Shown here: one piece after another, positions 17,345 through 25,888 of the stretch
How positions within the stretch are numbered: the first letter of the stretch is position 1
Layout: each line of letters begins with the position of its first letter
NCBI GenBank assembly: GCA_030425805.1
Contig: JAUHZC010000001.1
Span: 365,302-429,301 of the forward strand
Reading direction: 5' to 3'
From: Alphaproteobacteria bacterium
GTDB lineage: Bacteria > Pseudomonadota > Alphaproteobacteria > JAUHZC01
Length of the DNA: 64,000 nucleotides
Position numbers and translations under genes: made by a program
The notes under the pieces: model-generated
What the model was told of the DNA's origin: nothing
The model's input: only the letters and a program-made list of their open reading frames with translations
The model's database searches: none

Positions 17345-18024
17345 GCAGGGACACGCACAAACAAAGTGCAAACTTTCTCATCAGAATCTGTGTAATGCCC
17401 ATCGGCTTTCAAGCATTTTGCCCCAGCGCCCTGACCATTGCGCACCTGGACATCTCCTGTCAGAGGATCTCCATCCTCAAGCATCTTGCTCAGTTGCATG
17501 GCTTGTTTAGGCGTTAGCAGACCTCCTTGTCCTGTTGAGCCTGACGCAGTCCCTAGAACAAGCCAATGGCCTGTAAGACTTTCATCCACATTATAAGCGA
17601 CTGTGAAACCACCCCCTAGGCGGGATTCTGGCAAGCCATATCCAAAAGTTCCCCGATTCCCTTTTGACGCCCCATGAGGAATCAATTTTGCTCCAGCAAG
17701 GTGCGCCCAAAACGCCACAGCTTCGCTGGTTGCAGTCCCATAACTTGGCCCTGAAACCACACCATCTCCATTCCCATTCACAGCTTTCTTTCCAAAAACC
17801 TCTTGGGCTTGTGAAAAATCACCTGGAAGAGCATAAAAAGTTTCTTGGAAGGTGCTGATTGCTGTTTGATAGTCCCGAATCTGTGCTACAACAGCCTTAA
17901 TCCGGGCATTGTCGATCATTGCCTGGCCTTTCATGATGCCACCGGCGAGGATTCCAATCACCACAAGCACAATTGCCAACTCTGCAATCGAATAAGCAGG
18001 AAGCTTCAGGTTTTTATACATCAT
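17341..18024 (-). CDS. type II/IV pseudopilin-like protein with Ala at the cleavage site
   Basis: 227 residues. The class III signal is KLPA|YSIAE: Glu at +5 and the helix LAIVLVVIGILAGGIMKGQA are standard, but position -1 is Ala in place of the usual Gly and +1 is Tyr. Ala at -1 is tolerated in some prepilins. After a helix (IKAVVAQIRDYQTAISTFQE) comes a FYALPGDF segment and GNGDGVVSGPSYG, typical of prepilin-like proteins with a Ca-loop-like stretch. Its start overlaps the end of the ankyrin-like gene, and its stop overlaps the second pseudopilin, so three genes form one unit. Confidence 0.82.
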   Translation of the reverse strand: MMYKNLKLPAYSIAELAIVLVVIGILAGGIMKGQAMIDNARIKAVVAQIRDYQTAISTFQETFYALPGDFSQAQEVFGKKAVNGNGDGVVSGPSYGTATSEAVAFWAHLAGAKLIPHGASKGNRGTFGYGLPESRLGGGFTVAYNVDESLTGHWLVLGTASGSTGQGGLLTPKQAMQLSKMLEDGDPLTGDVQVRNGQGAGAKCLKADGHYTDSDEKVCTLFVRVPA

Positions 18025-18628
18025 CAGTGAGCACTCCGCCGGACCACTGGAGCCAAGCTATAAGCTTAGGATTATACCTCACATCCCTAGCCAGAAGAAG
18101 TATAGTCTTTGCAAGGGCTCTTCTTTCTTCCAAATTTTCCTTCAGCGAATCAAGCAGATGCTGTCTTTCAGGCAATCCACACCAGTACCCAACCACATCA
18201 AGAGGACGAAGCCCTCGTACATCTGCCTGATCAATATCCCAGCGCCGCTCTTGATATAATTTTTTGATCAGAGAAAGATTCCCTTGCCGTGCAAGAGCTG
18301 TGAGAACGTTCGTGCCATCGCTGAAACAAATCTCTCTTGGGTCACAACCATGTTTCACAGCTAAGGCATCCACATCTTCTACCCCTGAGTCGTGCGTCAA
18401 TGTTTTTACACCTTGATCTGGAACCACAGTCCAATCAGCAGTCCGCGCACAAGTCACGGCTGAATTCCCACCAGGAGCCCCTCTTCTTAGCTCAGGAGAA
18501 AGAGACATAGGGAGCATCACAAACAGAACACGAGAATCGAAATCCCCTCCCGCCGCATCGGCGCCATACACAGGAAAAATCCCAAGCTCAGCTCCTAAAA
18601 AGCAGAAAATAAATAAGAAAAATTTCAT
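18014..18628 (-). CDS. exported protein with an ankyrin-like segment
   Basis: 204 residues: a signal peptide (MKFFLFIFCFLGAELGIFPV, then YGADA), a linker, then a segment from about residue 110 (NVLTALARQGNLSLIKKLYQ followed by ERRWDIDQADVRGLRPLDVV) that matches the ankyrin pattern of paired helices and a D-x-x-G-x-x-P/T-L-D turn. One clear and one degenerate unit are visible. First gene of the unit with the two pseudopilin genes, overlapping the next by 11 bases. Exported ankyrin proteins are often host-directed, but that is inference. Confidence 0.65.
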   Translation of the reverse strand: MKFFLFIFCFLGAELGIFPVYGADAAGGDFDSRVLFVMLPMSLSPELRRGAPGGNSAVTCARTADWTVVPDQGVKTLTHDSGVEDVDALAVKHGCDPREICFSDGTNVLTALARQGNLSLIKKLYQERRWDIDQADVRGLRPLDVVGYWCGLPERQHLLDSLKENLEERRALAKTILLLARDVRYNPKLIAWLQWSGGVLTDDV

Positions 18629-18720
18629 TATAGCCCCACTGTTGGTTTGCTTTTAAGCGAAAGGATCTTTCCTCGCAACATTAAATAATAAAAATATTCA
18701 ACCACTTCTAAAAAATTCTG

Positions 18721-18761
18721 ACAAGAACTCCTTGTAAAAAAAGGCTTCATCAGCCTTTTTT
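18721..18761 (+). terminator. tandem hairpins ahead of pheS, the second terminator-like
   Basis: ACAAG-AACTC-CTTGT (18721-18735) is followed at once by AAAAAAGGCT (18737-18746), loop TCATC, and AGCCTTTTTT (18752-18761), a perfect 10-bp stem ending in a T-run. It lies between divergent genes, 150 bp ahead of pheS, so it may act as an attenuator of pheST or stop stray transcription. No Phe-rich leader peptide is readable upstream of it. Confidence 0.5.
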
Positions 18762-18910
18762 AGAGATGTTGCTTTTCATAATCTCTGAGAAGAAACCCTT
18801 TAAACTGCAGTGCATCTCCTGGCATCACACTGCACCCTTATCCGCAGGAATCTCTTGCAATCTCAGCTGTTTCCTCTTAAGACAATAAGTGGACAGATAT
18901 ATAGGGTTTT

Positions 18911-19993
18911 ATGTCAGCGCAACCGTCTCTTGAGACCTTTCAAAAAGAAATCCTTTCGGCTTTTGAAAACAGCAGCTCTTTAACTGAACTTGAAGATTTG
19001 CGAGTGAAGACCTTTGGAAAACAAGGCTCCCTCACGGGTATGCTGAAATCCCTTGGCACTCTCCCCCCCGAGGAGCGGAAAGAACGGGGCCAGGAGCTTA
19101 ACAAACTCCGACAATCTCTGACCCAGGTTTTTGAAAACCGGCGGGATGCTTTGGCAGAGGCTGAGATGAAGACCAAACTGGCCCAAGAGAATGTGGATAT
19201 CACCCTGACACCGCAGCCTGATCTTACCCATGGTTCCCTCCACCCTTTCACGGAAGCTATGTGGGAACTGACACAAATTCTCGTGCATATGGGATTTGAT
19301 GTAGCAGAAGGGCCTGACGTTGAAACCCAAGAAAACAATTTTGATGCCCTGAATATTCCGGCTCATCACCCCGCACGCCAGGATCACGATACGTTCTACC
19401 TAGAAGATACGGATGCGGAAGGACAAAACCTTGTACTACGCACCCATACCTCTCCTGTACAAATTCGCACTCTCAAGAATGCCAAACCCCCTATTCGTAT
19501 TATTGCACCAGGACGCACCTATCGTTGCGATTCTGATGCCACACACACACCTAACTTCCATCAGGTGGAAGGGTTGTGGATTGAGGAAGGGATCACCATG
19601 GCTCACCTGAAGGGATGCCTGGCAGAAATGCTTCGGAAATTTTTCAAAAAACCAGACTTGGTTGTGCGGATGCGCCCTTCTTACTTCCCCTTCACCGAGC
19701 CCAGCGCAGAGATTGACATTGGCTGCCGTTGGGAGAATGGACAACTTATTTTAGGAGGCTCTGAGGACTGGCTCGAGATTCTTGGCTGTGGGATGGTCCA
19801 CCGCTGCGTGTTAGAAAATTGTGGCGTTGATCCCAAAAAGCATCAGGGCTTTGCCTTCGGGTTTGGTGTGGAACGTATGGCCATGCTAAAGTACGGCATC
19901 CCCGACCTTCGGGCTTTTTACGAAGGAAACCCTCTCTGGACACAACACTATGGTTTTGGGGCTTCCCATGCTTTTAGCGCCCTCGATCAATAA
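18911..19993 (+). CDS. pheS: phenylalanyl-tRNA synthetase alpha subunit
   Basis: 360 residues, usual length. An N-terminal coiled-coil arm (about 1-85) is followed by the class II catalytic domain: GSLHPFTEAMWELTQILVHM, motif 2 RTYRCDSDATHTPNFHQVEG, the glycine-rich GGSEDWLEILGCGMVH and motif 3 FAFGFGVERMAMLKYGIPDL. With PheT it forms the (alpha-beta)2 enzyme that charges tRNA-Phe. First gene of pheS-pheT-lepA; 21 bp separate it from pheT. Confidence 0.97.
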   Translation: MSAQPSLETFQKEILSAFENSSSLTELEDLRVKTFGKQGSLTGMLKSLGTLPPEERKERGQELNKLRQSLTQVFENRRDALAEAEMKTKLAQENVDITLTPQPDLTHGSLHPFTEAMWELTQILVHMGFDVAEGPDVETQENNFDALNIPAHHPARQDHDTFYLEDTDAEGQNLVLRTHTSPVQIRTLKNAKPPIRIIAPGRTYRCDSDATHTPNFHQVEGLWIEEGITMAHLKGCLAEMLRKFFKKPDLVVRMRPSYFPFTEPSAEIDIGCRWENGQLILGGSEDWLEILGCGMVHRCVLENCGVDPKKHQGFAFGFGVERMAMLKYGIPDLRAFYEGNPLWTQHYGFGASHAFSALDQ

Positions 19994-20014
19994 GATTTAA
20001 CGACGTATTGGCTC

Positions 20015-22420
20015 ATGAAAATTACATCTCAATGGCTTAAAGATTATCTCGACACCTCTGCTACTCCCGAGGAAATGGCAGAAGTTCTCACCCGTCAGGG
20101 ATTGTGTGTTGAGGATATGGAAAATCCAGCAACGCTTCTTGCCCCTTTCAAAACAGTGAAAGTTACCAAGGCTGAGCCTCATCCTGACGCTGATCGCTTA
20201 AAGGTCTGTACTGTCGATACAGGAGAAGGGATTACCCAAGTTGTTTGCGGGGGGACCAATGCCCGCACAGGCATTGTGGCTGTATTGGCAAAGCCTGGCA
20301 TGACAATTCCGGCGAACCAGCTCACGATGAAAGTTGCAAAAATTCGGGGCGTAGAAAGCCATGGTATGCTTTGCTCTTCCGGGGAGCTTGGGCTGGGAGA
20401 AACCGATGATGGATCTATCATTGAGCTTCCTGCAAACACACCCCTGGGCATTTCTGTCGCCGAAGTTTTTGGAATTGATGACACAACGCTCGACATTGAG
20501 ATCACTCCAAACCGGGGCGATTGTCTTGGGGCTTATGGCTTTGCCCGAGAGCTTGCTGCTGGTGGCCTCGGTGCCCTCAAGACTTATACAGCCAAGGCTG
20601 TGCCTGCAAAAATCGACGAATCCTTCCCTCTCAGCTTTGACTTTCCTGAAGACAAGAAGCACGCATGTCCCCTCTTCACAGGACGCATCATTCGGGGCGT
20701 TAAAAACGGCCCAAGCCCACAATGGCTTCAAAATCGCCTCAAGGCCGTAGGTGTTCGCCCGATCTCTGTCCTTGTTGATATTACCAACTACTTGGCTTAT
20801 GACTTGGGCCGACCGATGCATGCCTTTGACCTCTCCAAGCTTCAGGGTGGTTTAACCTTGAGCCTCTCCAAAGGAGGGGAAAACTTTGAAGCCCTGGATG
20901 GGGAAATTTATAAGCTTCCAGCAGATGCTGTCATCATTCGTGATGAAAAGAAGCTCCAATCCCTTGCGGGAATTATGGGAGGCTTACATAGCGCTGTTGA
21001 GGAAAACACCACAGATATTTTCCTCGAATCTGCCCTCTTTGATCCGATTCTTATCGCCAATGCTGGGCGAGCCTCAGGAATCAATTCTGACTCTCGTTAC
21101 CGGTTTGAGCGCGGCGTTGACCCAGAGCTTGTTATCCCTGCCCTTGAAAAAGCTACAGCCATGATTTTAGAGCTTTGTGGCGGCACAGCAGGGCCTGTAA
21201 CAACCCTTGGCCGTACTCCAAAACCTGCAGAGCGTTTTGCCTTCAATCCTGAGCTTTTAAAAACCTTAGGGGGGGTCGAGACCCTCTCTCAACGAGATGT
21301 GGAAGTCATTTTGGATAAGCTTGGTTTTGATCCCAAGGCCATCGAAGACCAAATTACCATTGCCCCTCCTTCCTGGCGCCATGACATTGATGGCCCCGCA
21401 GATATCGTAGAAGAAATCTTGCGTGTAAAGGGCTATGATCTGATTCCTGAAGCTGAACTTCCCCCGATTCTTGAAAATGATCACCAGAATGCTCCGAACA
21501 TCCTTGCCCCTCGTCGGCGCCAGCTAAGTGTCCGCCGCGCTCTTCTCGGCCGTGGATATGCTGAGGCTATGGGCTTTTCCTTCATGTCAGATCATGACCA
21601 AGTTTTCTTTGGGGAAGGCGTTCCTGTGAAGAACCCGATCTCAGAAGACTTAAATCAATTGCGCACCAGTCTATTGCCACATCTCCTCAAGAGTGCCGCC
21701 CGGGCTCAAGCTAAAGGTACAGCCTACGGAAAACTTTATGAGGTTGGAAATGTATTCCATGGTTCTAAACCTGGGGAACAATCTCTGTGCATTGCTGGCA
21801 TTTTGTGGGGAGAAACCCCGCGCCATTGGCAAAACTCTTCCCCGCTGCCTTATGCAGACTTCTTCCAATCAAAGGCAGATGTTCTTTCCTTACTTTCTGC
21901 ATGCGGGATGAAGCCAGAAAAAGTTAGCCTTTCCCGAGAAGTGCCAGCATGGCTCCACCCAGGACAAGGCGCCCGCTATTCTTTGGGGCCCAAAAATATC
22001 CTTGGCTATAGTGGTGTTGTGCATCCTCAAACGGCGGATCACTATGACATCAAAGGCCCCGTGAGTATTTTCGAGCTGTATCTTGATCAAGTTCCCTATC
22101 CTAAGAACACAACCAACGCAGCCTTCGACCTTTCCCCCTACCCGAGCATTGAACGTGACTTTGCCTTTGTCGTGGATGAAGCTGTTGAGAGTGGAAAAGT
22201 TCTTCAAGCTGCCCTGAAAGTGGACCCAAAACTGTCGATCACAGGAGATATTTTTGATATCTACACCGGTGACAAGCTTGAGTCTGGCAAAAAATCTGTC
22301 GCTATTTGCCTGACCTTTAGCAATCCAGAAAAAACCTTTGAAGAGGCAGAAATTCAAACCCTCCTCAAGAAGGTCCAAGACGCTGTGGAGAAAACCACAG
22401 GTGGAGTGTTACGCGCATGA
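20015..22420 (+). CDS. pheT: phenylalanyl-tRNA synthetase beta subunit
   Basis: 801 residues. Domains in order: N-terminal strand-helix part, EMAP-II-like tRNA-binding domain (about 40-155, [15 protein letters not shown]), B3/4 editing domain (about 215-385, ending in [15 protein letters not shown]), B5 DNA-binding-like fold (about 405-480), a catalytic-like core, and a C-terminal ferredoxin-fold anticodon-binding domain (from about 705, [18 protein letters not shown]). All expected parts are present. Its stop overlaps the lepA start (ATGA). Confidence 0.97.
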   Translation: MKITSQWLKDYLDTSATPEEMAEVLTRQGLCVEDMENPATLLAPFKTVKVTKAEPHPDADRLKVCTVDTGEGITQVVCGGTNARTGIVAVLAKPGMTIPANQLTMKVAKIRGVESHGMLCSSGELGLGETDDGSIIELPANTPLGISVAEVFGIDDTTLDIEITPNRGDCLGAYGFARELAAGGLGALKTYTAKAVPAKIDESFPLSFDFPEDKKHACPLFTGRIIRGVKNGPSPQWLQNRLKAVGVRPISVLVDITNYLAYDLGRPMHAFDLSKLQGGLTLSLSKGGENFEALDGEIYKLPADAVIIRDEKKLQSLAGIMGGLHSAVEENTTDIFLESALFDPILIANAGRASGINSDSRYRFERGVDPELVIPALEKATAMILELCGGTAGPVTTLGRTPKPAERFAFNPELLKTLGGVETLSQRDVEVILDKLGFDPKAIEDQITIAPPSWRHDIDGPADIVEEILRVKGYDLIPEAELPPILENDHQNAPNILAPRRRQLSVRRALLGRGYAEAMGFSFMSDHDQVFFGEGVPVKNPISEDLNQLRTSLLPHLLKSAARAQAKGTAYGKLYEVGNVFHGSKPGEQSLCIAGILWGETPRHWQNSSPLPYADFFQSKADVLSLLSACGMKPEKVSLSREVPAWLHPGQGARYSLGPKNILGYSGVVHPQTADHYDIKGPVSIFELYLDQVPYPKNTTNAAFDLSPYPSIERDFAFVVDEAVESGKVLQAALKVDPKLSITGDIFDIYTGDKLESGKKSVAICLTFSNPEKTFEEAEIQTLLKKVQDAVEKTTGGVLRA

Positions 22421-24222
22421 GTTTTCCCTTAGAGCGGATTCGCAATTTCTCCATCGTCGCCCATATTGATCATGGAAAATCAACCTTGGCAGACCGCCTG
22501 ATCCAGGTTTGTGGCGGATTGACAGAGCGTGAGCTGAAAGAACAAGTCCTCGATAATATGGATATCGAGCGAGAGCGCGGCATTACAATTAAAGCCCAAA
22601 CCGTTCGCTTGCTCTATAATGCTCAAGATGGGCAGCAATATCAGCTCAACCTTATGGATACGCCAGGGCACGTAGACTTTGCTTATGAGGTCAGCCGGTC
22701 TTTATCAGCTTGTGAAGGATCTCTCCTTGTGGTGGATGCAAGTCAGGGTGTAGAAGCTCAGACCCTTGCTAATGTGTACCAAGCTATTGATAACAACCAT
22801 GAAATTATCCCGGTCTTAAATAAGATCGATCTTCCTGCAGCTGATCCAGAACGGATCAAAGCTCAGATTGAGGAAGTCATTGGACTTGATGCTTCTGAGG
22901 CCCTTGAGGTTTCCGCAAAAACGGGTCTTGGGATTGAGGGTGTTCTGGAAGAAATCGTTCAAAAACTTCCTGCCCCTCAGGGGGAGTCCAAGGCCCCTCT
23001 CAAAGCCCTTCTTGTGGACAGTTGGTATGATACCTATCTGGGTGTTGTCATTCTCGTCCGTGTCATGGATGGTGAACTCAAGCGGGGAGATAAAATCCGC
23101 ATGATTGCTGCAAAGGCTGAATACCAGGTGGATCAGGTGGGTGTCTTCACACCTAAGAAAGAAATCACCGGCAGCCTTGGCCCTGGTGAGGTTGGCTTTA
23201 TCACAGCGAGCATCAAACACGTCTCCGACTGTCAGGTTGGGGACACAATTACCCATCAGGGTACAGAGATCACACCCCTAGCTGGGTTTAAACCTTCCAC
23301 ACCTGTCGTGTTCTGTGGCCTATTCCCTGTGGAAGCTGCTGAGTTTGAAACCCTTCGAGAAAGCCTGGCAAAACTCCATCTCAATGACGCCAGCTTCCAG
23401 TTTGAACCTGAGAGCTCTGCGGCCCTTGGCTACGGCTTCCGATGTGGTTTCTTGGGCCTTCTTCACTTAGAAATCATTCAGGAACGCCTGGAGCGAGAAT
23501 TCAATCTGGATCTCGTAACCACAGCCCCCAGCGTTGTTTATAAAATGTACCTTAATGACGGCACTGTGCAGGAGCTCCATAACCCTGCCGACATGCCAGA
23601 CGTTACAAAAATCAAAGCCATGGAAGAGCCCTGGATTAAGGCAACAATTCTTGTCCCTGACGATTTCCTTGGCCCTGTCCTGAGTCTCTGCACTGAGAAA
23701 CGAGGAGAACAAATTCAACTCACCTATGTAGGCAAACGGGCAATGCTTATCTACCGCCTACCACTCAACGAAGTGGTCTTTGACTTTTATGATCGCCTGA
23801 AATCCATTTCCCGTGGATACGCGAGCTTTGACTACGAGATGGACTCTTACGCTGAGAGTGACTTGGTCAAGATCGGTATTCTCGTGAATGGAGAGCCAGT
23901 TGATGCCCTTTCCTTCATGACCCACCGCACAATGGCTGAGAAGCGTGGTCGGAGTCTTTGTATGCGCCTCAAAGATCTCATTCCCCGTCACCTCTTTAAG
24001 ATACCGGTTCAAGCGGCTATTGGCGGGAAAGTAATTGCACGAGAGACCATTCCTGCCATGCGCAAAGATGTGACTGCCAAATGTTATGGCGGAGATATCA
24101 GCCGTAAGCGCAAGCTCCTAGAAAAGCAAAAGGCGGGTAAGAAAAAGCTCCGTCAATTCGGAAAGGTTGAGATCCCCCAATCTGCTTTCCTTGCAGCTCT
24201 CAAAGCTGGGGATGATAACTAA
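22417..24222 (+). CDS. lepA: elongation factor 4 (back-translocating GTPase LepA)
   Basis: 601 residues. G1 is AHIDHGKST (about 15-23), G2 is in [13 protein letters not shown]3 is DTPGHVDF and G4 is NKIDLP; EF-G-like domains III and V follow, then the LepA-specific C-terminal domain ([39 protein letters not shown]). It binds the ribosome and affects translation and initiation under stress. Coupled to pheT by a four-base overlap. The 173 bp behind it hold a palindromic repeat. Confidence 0.97.
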   Translation: MSFPLERIRNFSIVAHIDHGKSTLADRLIQVCGGLTERELKEQVLDNMDIERERGITIKAQTVRLLYNAQDGQQYQLNLMDTPGHVDFAYEVSRSLSACEGSLLVVDASQGVEAQTLANVYQAIDNNHEIIPVLNKIDLPAADPERIKAQIEEVIGLDASEALEVSAKTGLGIEGVLEEIVQKLPAPQGESKAPLKALLVDSWYDTYLGVVILVRVMDGELKRGDKIRMIAAKAEYQVDQVGVFTPKKEITGSLGPGEVGFITASIKHVSDCQVGDTITHQGTEITPLAGFKPSTPVVFCGLFPVEAAEFETLRESLAKLHLNDASFQFEPESSAALGYGFRCGFLGLLHLEIIQERLEREFNLDLVTTAPSVVYKMYLNDGTVQELHNPADMPDVTKIKAMEEPWIKATILVPDDFLGPVLSLCTEKRGEQIQLTYVGKRAMLIYRLPLNEVVFDFYDRLKSISRGYASFDYEMDSYAESDLVKIGILVNGEPVDALSFMTHRTMAEKRGRSLCMRLKDLIPRHLFKIPVQAAIGGKVIARETIPAMRKDVTAKCYGGDISRKRKLLEKQKAGKKKLRQFGKVEIPQSAFLAALKAGDDN

Positions 24223-24280
24223 GAAGTAAGCTACGGACTCCGGATTAAATTCAGAGGATAGGTGATGAATGACTTCGCCC

Positions 24281-24318
24281 CCCTTTTAAAAAGGGATTCC
24301 GGGCCACGACCCGGAATC
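24281..24318. repeat. intergenic inverted-repeat unit (CCGGAATC type)
   Basis: CCCTTTT...AAGGG (24281-24295) is followed by GATTCCGGG (24295-24303), loop CCACGA, CCCGGAATC (24310-24318), a perfect 9-bp stem. The GATTCCGGG/CCCGGAATC unit recurs at 13027 and 14812 in changed form. It lacks a T-run, so it is not a standard terminator, although it lies between the convergent lepA and zinc-protein genes. Confidence 0.7.
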
Positions 24319-24395
24319 TATAATCAATAAGCCACCACGAGTCTTCAACTCTAGCAGTGATAAAAATGAGGCTGTGTAAGAATCTCCTGTCCTAA

Positions 24396-24647
24396 TTAGA
24401 CTTTGAGATCCTCATCATCATCCTCAAGATCTTCTTCAAGGAGCGTTTCTGATGAGGGATCAAAATCATCTTCGAGGACGTCTTCTTCAACAACCTTTGA
24501 TTTTGGATCTTTCTTTTCTGCTTCCTGCCCTGCGAGCACATATTCTGTTCCGCAAGCTGGACAAAGAATCGGTGATTTTTTCAAATCGTAAAATTTGTTA
24601 AAGCATTTTTGGCAAACGCGTTTTGTTCCCCATTCCGGCTTAGACAC
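24396..24647 (-). CDS. TIGR02300/FYDLN-type zinc-ribbon protein
   Basis: 83 residues. The N-terminus WGTKRVCQKCFNKFYDLKK and PILCPACGTEYVL gives CxxC...CxxC zinc ligands around the FYDL motif; the remainder is very acidic (DDEDLKV at the end; about 20 Asp/Glu in the last 40 residues). This is the signature of the small alphaproteobacterial TIGR02300 family, whose function is unknown. Read convergently to lepA. Confidence 0.9.
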   Translation of the reverse strand: MSKPEWGTKRVCQKCFNKFYDLKKSPILCPACGTEYVLAGQEAEKKDPKSKVVEEDVLEDDFDPSSETLLEEDLEDDDEDLKV

Positions 24648-24776
24648 TTAGGTTTCCTCATCAATTAATTAAAAGTCGAGCGATTTTTGTACTGCGTTCA
24701 CAGGTTATTGTCAACACGATAAATCTACGATATTCGAGGATTCTTAAAAAAAAATTAACAAGCAAAAAAGGCAAAA

Positions 24777-24803
24777 AAAAACCTCTCAAAAAAGAGAGGT
24801 TTT
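24777..24803 (-). terminator. Rho-independent terminator of the BI-1/YccA gene
   Basis: AACCTCTC (24780-24787), loop of six A, GAGAGGTT (24794-24801); in the leftward direction the stem is followed by a run of nine T. It stands 25 bp behind the stop of the leftward gene at 24828. Confidence 0.85.
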
Positions 24804-24827
24804 GAAGACATAAAATGAAGCGCAAAA

Positions 24828-25544
24828 CTACCTGCGATCTCCAAAGAAACGGAGAAGCATTAGGAATAGGTTTACAAAATCAAGATACAGCCGCAATGCA
24901 CCAAAAATGGCTTTTTTCTCAGCAATTACACTATGATCACCCTCATAATAAGAAGCCTTAATCATTTGAGTATCATAAGCTGTGAGACCTGTGAAAATCA
25001 CAACACCAATAGCAGAAATCAAGAAGTCCATCATGGCAGAAGCGACAAAAATATTTACAACCATTGCGATGATCAACCCAAACAGTCCCATGCGTAGGAA
25101 AGATCCCATAGCTGTTAAATCTTTCTTTGTCGTGTAGCCGTAGATGCTCATGGCTCCGAATGTTGCGGAGCAGATGAGAAATGTTTTTGCAACGCTATGA
25201 CCTGTATACGCCATAAAAATAGGTGCAAGGGACAAGCCCATCAATGCACTATAGGACCAGAAGCTAATCTGAGCAGACTGCACTGACATCTTATGAAGGC
25301 GGCCAACCAGGACAAACACCATAACCAGCGGTGCCAGCAGCACAACAAACGCTAAAGGTGAGCCAAAAAGCACAGACATCAGAGCTGGTGACAATGATAC
25401 TCCATAAGAAACAAGAGCCGTGACCCCCAGGGCCATGCCCATGTAATTGTAGACACGTAGCATGTGGGCGCGTAGGCCCTGATCTACCTCACTTGCATAA
25501 GAGGATCCCCGTGTAATGGGATCTTGGTTAAAACGATCGTTCAT
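24828..25544 (-). CDS. Bax inhibitor-1/YccA family membrane protein
   Basis: About 238 residues. The start at 25544 (MNDRFNQDPITRGSSYASEV) is decided by a perfect AGGAGG six bases upstream; a longer in-frame start lacks this. Seven membrane segments follow from about residue 40 (YNYMGMALGVTALVSYGVSL) to the end, with family wording GLSLAPIFMAYTGHSV and FTGLTAYDTQMIK. YccA-like members interact with FtsH and modulate membrane-protein degradation; ftsH is present at 38.4 kb. A clear terminator follows. Confidence 0.92.
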   Translation of the reverse strand: MNDRFNQDPITRGSSYASEVDQGLRAHMLRVYNYMGMALGVTALVSYGVSLSPALMSVLFGSPLAFVVLLAPLVMVFVLVGRLHKMSVQSAQISFWSYSALMGLSLAPIFMAYTGHSVAKTFLICSATFGAMSIYGYTTKKDLTAMGSFLRMGLFGLIIAMVVNIFVASAMMDFLISAIGVVIFTGLTAYDTQMIKASYYEGDHSVIAEKKAIFGALRLYLDFVNLFLMLLRFFGDRR

Positions 25545-25709
25545 AATTTCCTCCTTTGGTTGGGTCACAATGCCCACCTGTTCATCCACTTTACCTTAAG
25601 CTTAAAGGTGTGACTATCTTTATCTGTAGTGATTCTATCACACGGTCAAAAAACAGGCAAAGAGTTTTAGCACTCTCAACAGGTGAGTGCGGATTATTAA
25701 AGTAAATGA

Positions 25710-25792
25710 ACTGCCGCAGGCCTAAAGGCCCTTGCAGTGACAGTACAAGACCTTCCTTTCAGTCACAGCGTAAGCGACGTGGCAATCCATAG
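25710..25792. repeat. hairpin plus partial palindromic repeat
   Basis: ACTGC...GGCCTAAAGGCC...GCAGT (25710-25738) forms a hairpin. A left-half repeat relic (GTCACAGCGTAAGCGACGTG, then GCAATCCA) follows at about 25761-25788. The ~345-bp gap between the BI-1/YccA start and the next gene holds nothing else but its promoter region and a terminator. Confidence 0.55.
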
Positions 25793-25837
25793 ACTCTGGA
25801 TCCAATTTCCTTAAATCCTCCCATAACCTACCCTGCA

Positions 25838-25862
25838 CAAAAACACCCTCTTGGGGTTTTTT
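25838..25862 (-). terminator. probable terminator of the Ala/Gly-rich exported protein gene
   Basis: Leftward, ACCCC-AAGA-GGGT followed by GTTTTTGT forms a short stem with a T-rich tail 26 bp behind the stop at 25889. The stem is only 4-5 bp, so it is weak. Confidence 0.5.
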
Positions 25863-25888
25863 TTAATCAGCGTGTTATAAGGCACCGG

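Noticed and set aside
18762-18910. T-box riboswitch or leader peptide ahead of pheS
   Set aside because: No T-box (AGGGTGG-type) sequence or specifier hairpin is visible, and the 40-codon frame from 18766 has only scattered Phe codons placed after the terminator-like stem.
24281-24318. Terminator of lepA
   Set aside because: The stem is strong but no T-run follows on either strand; it matches the dispersed repeat family.
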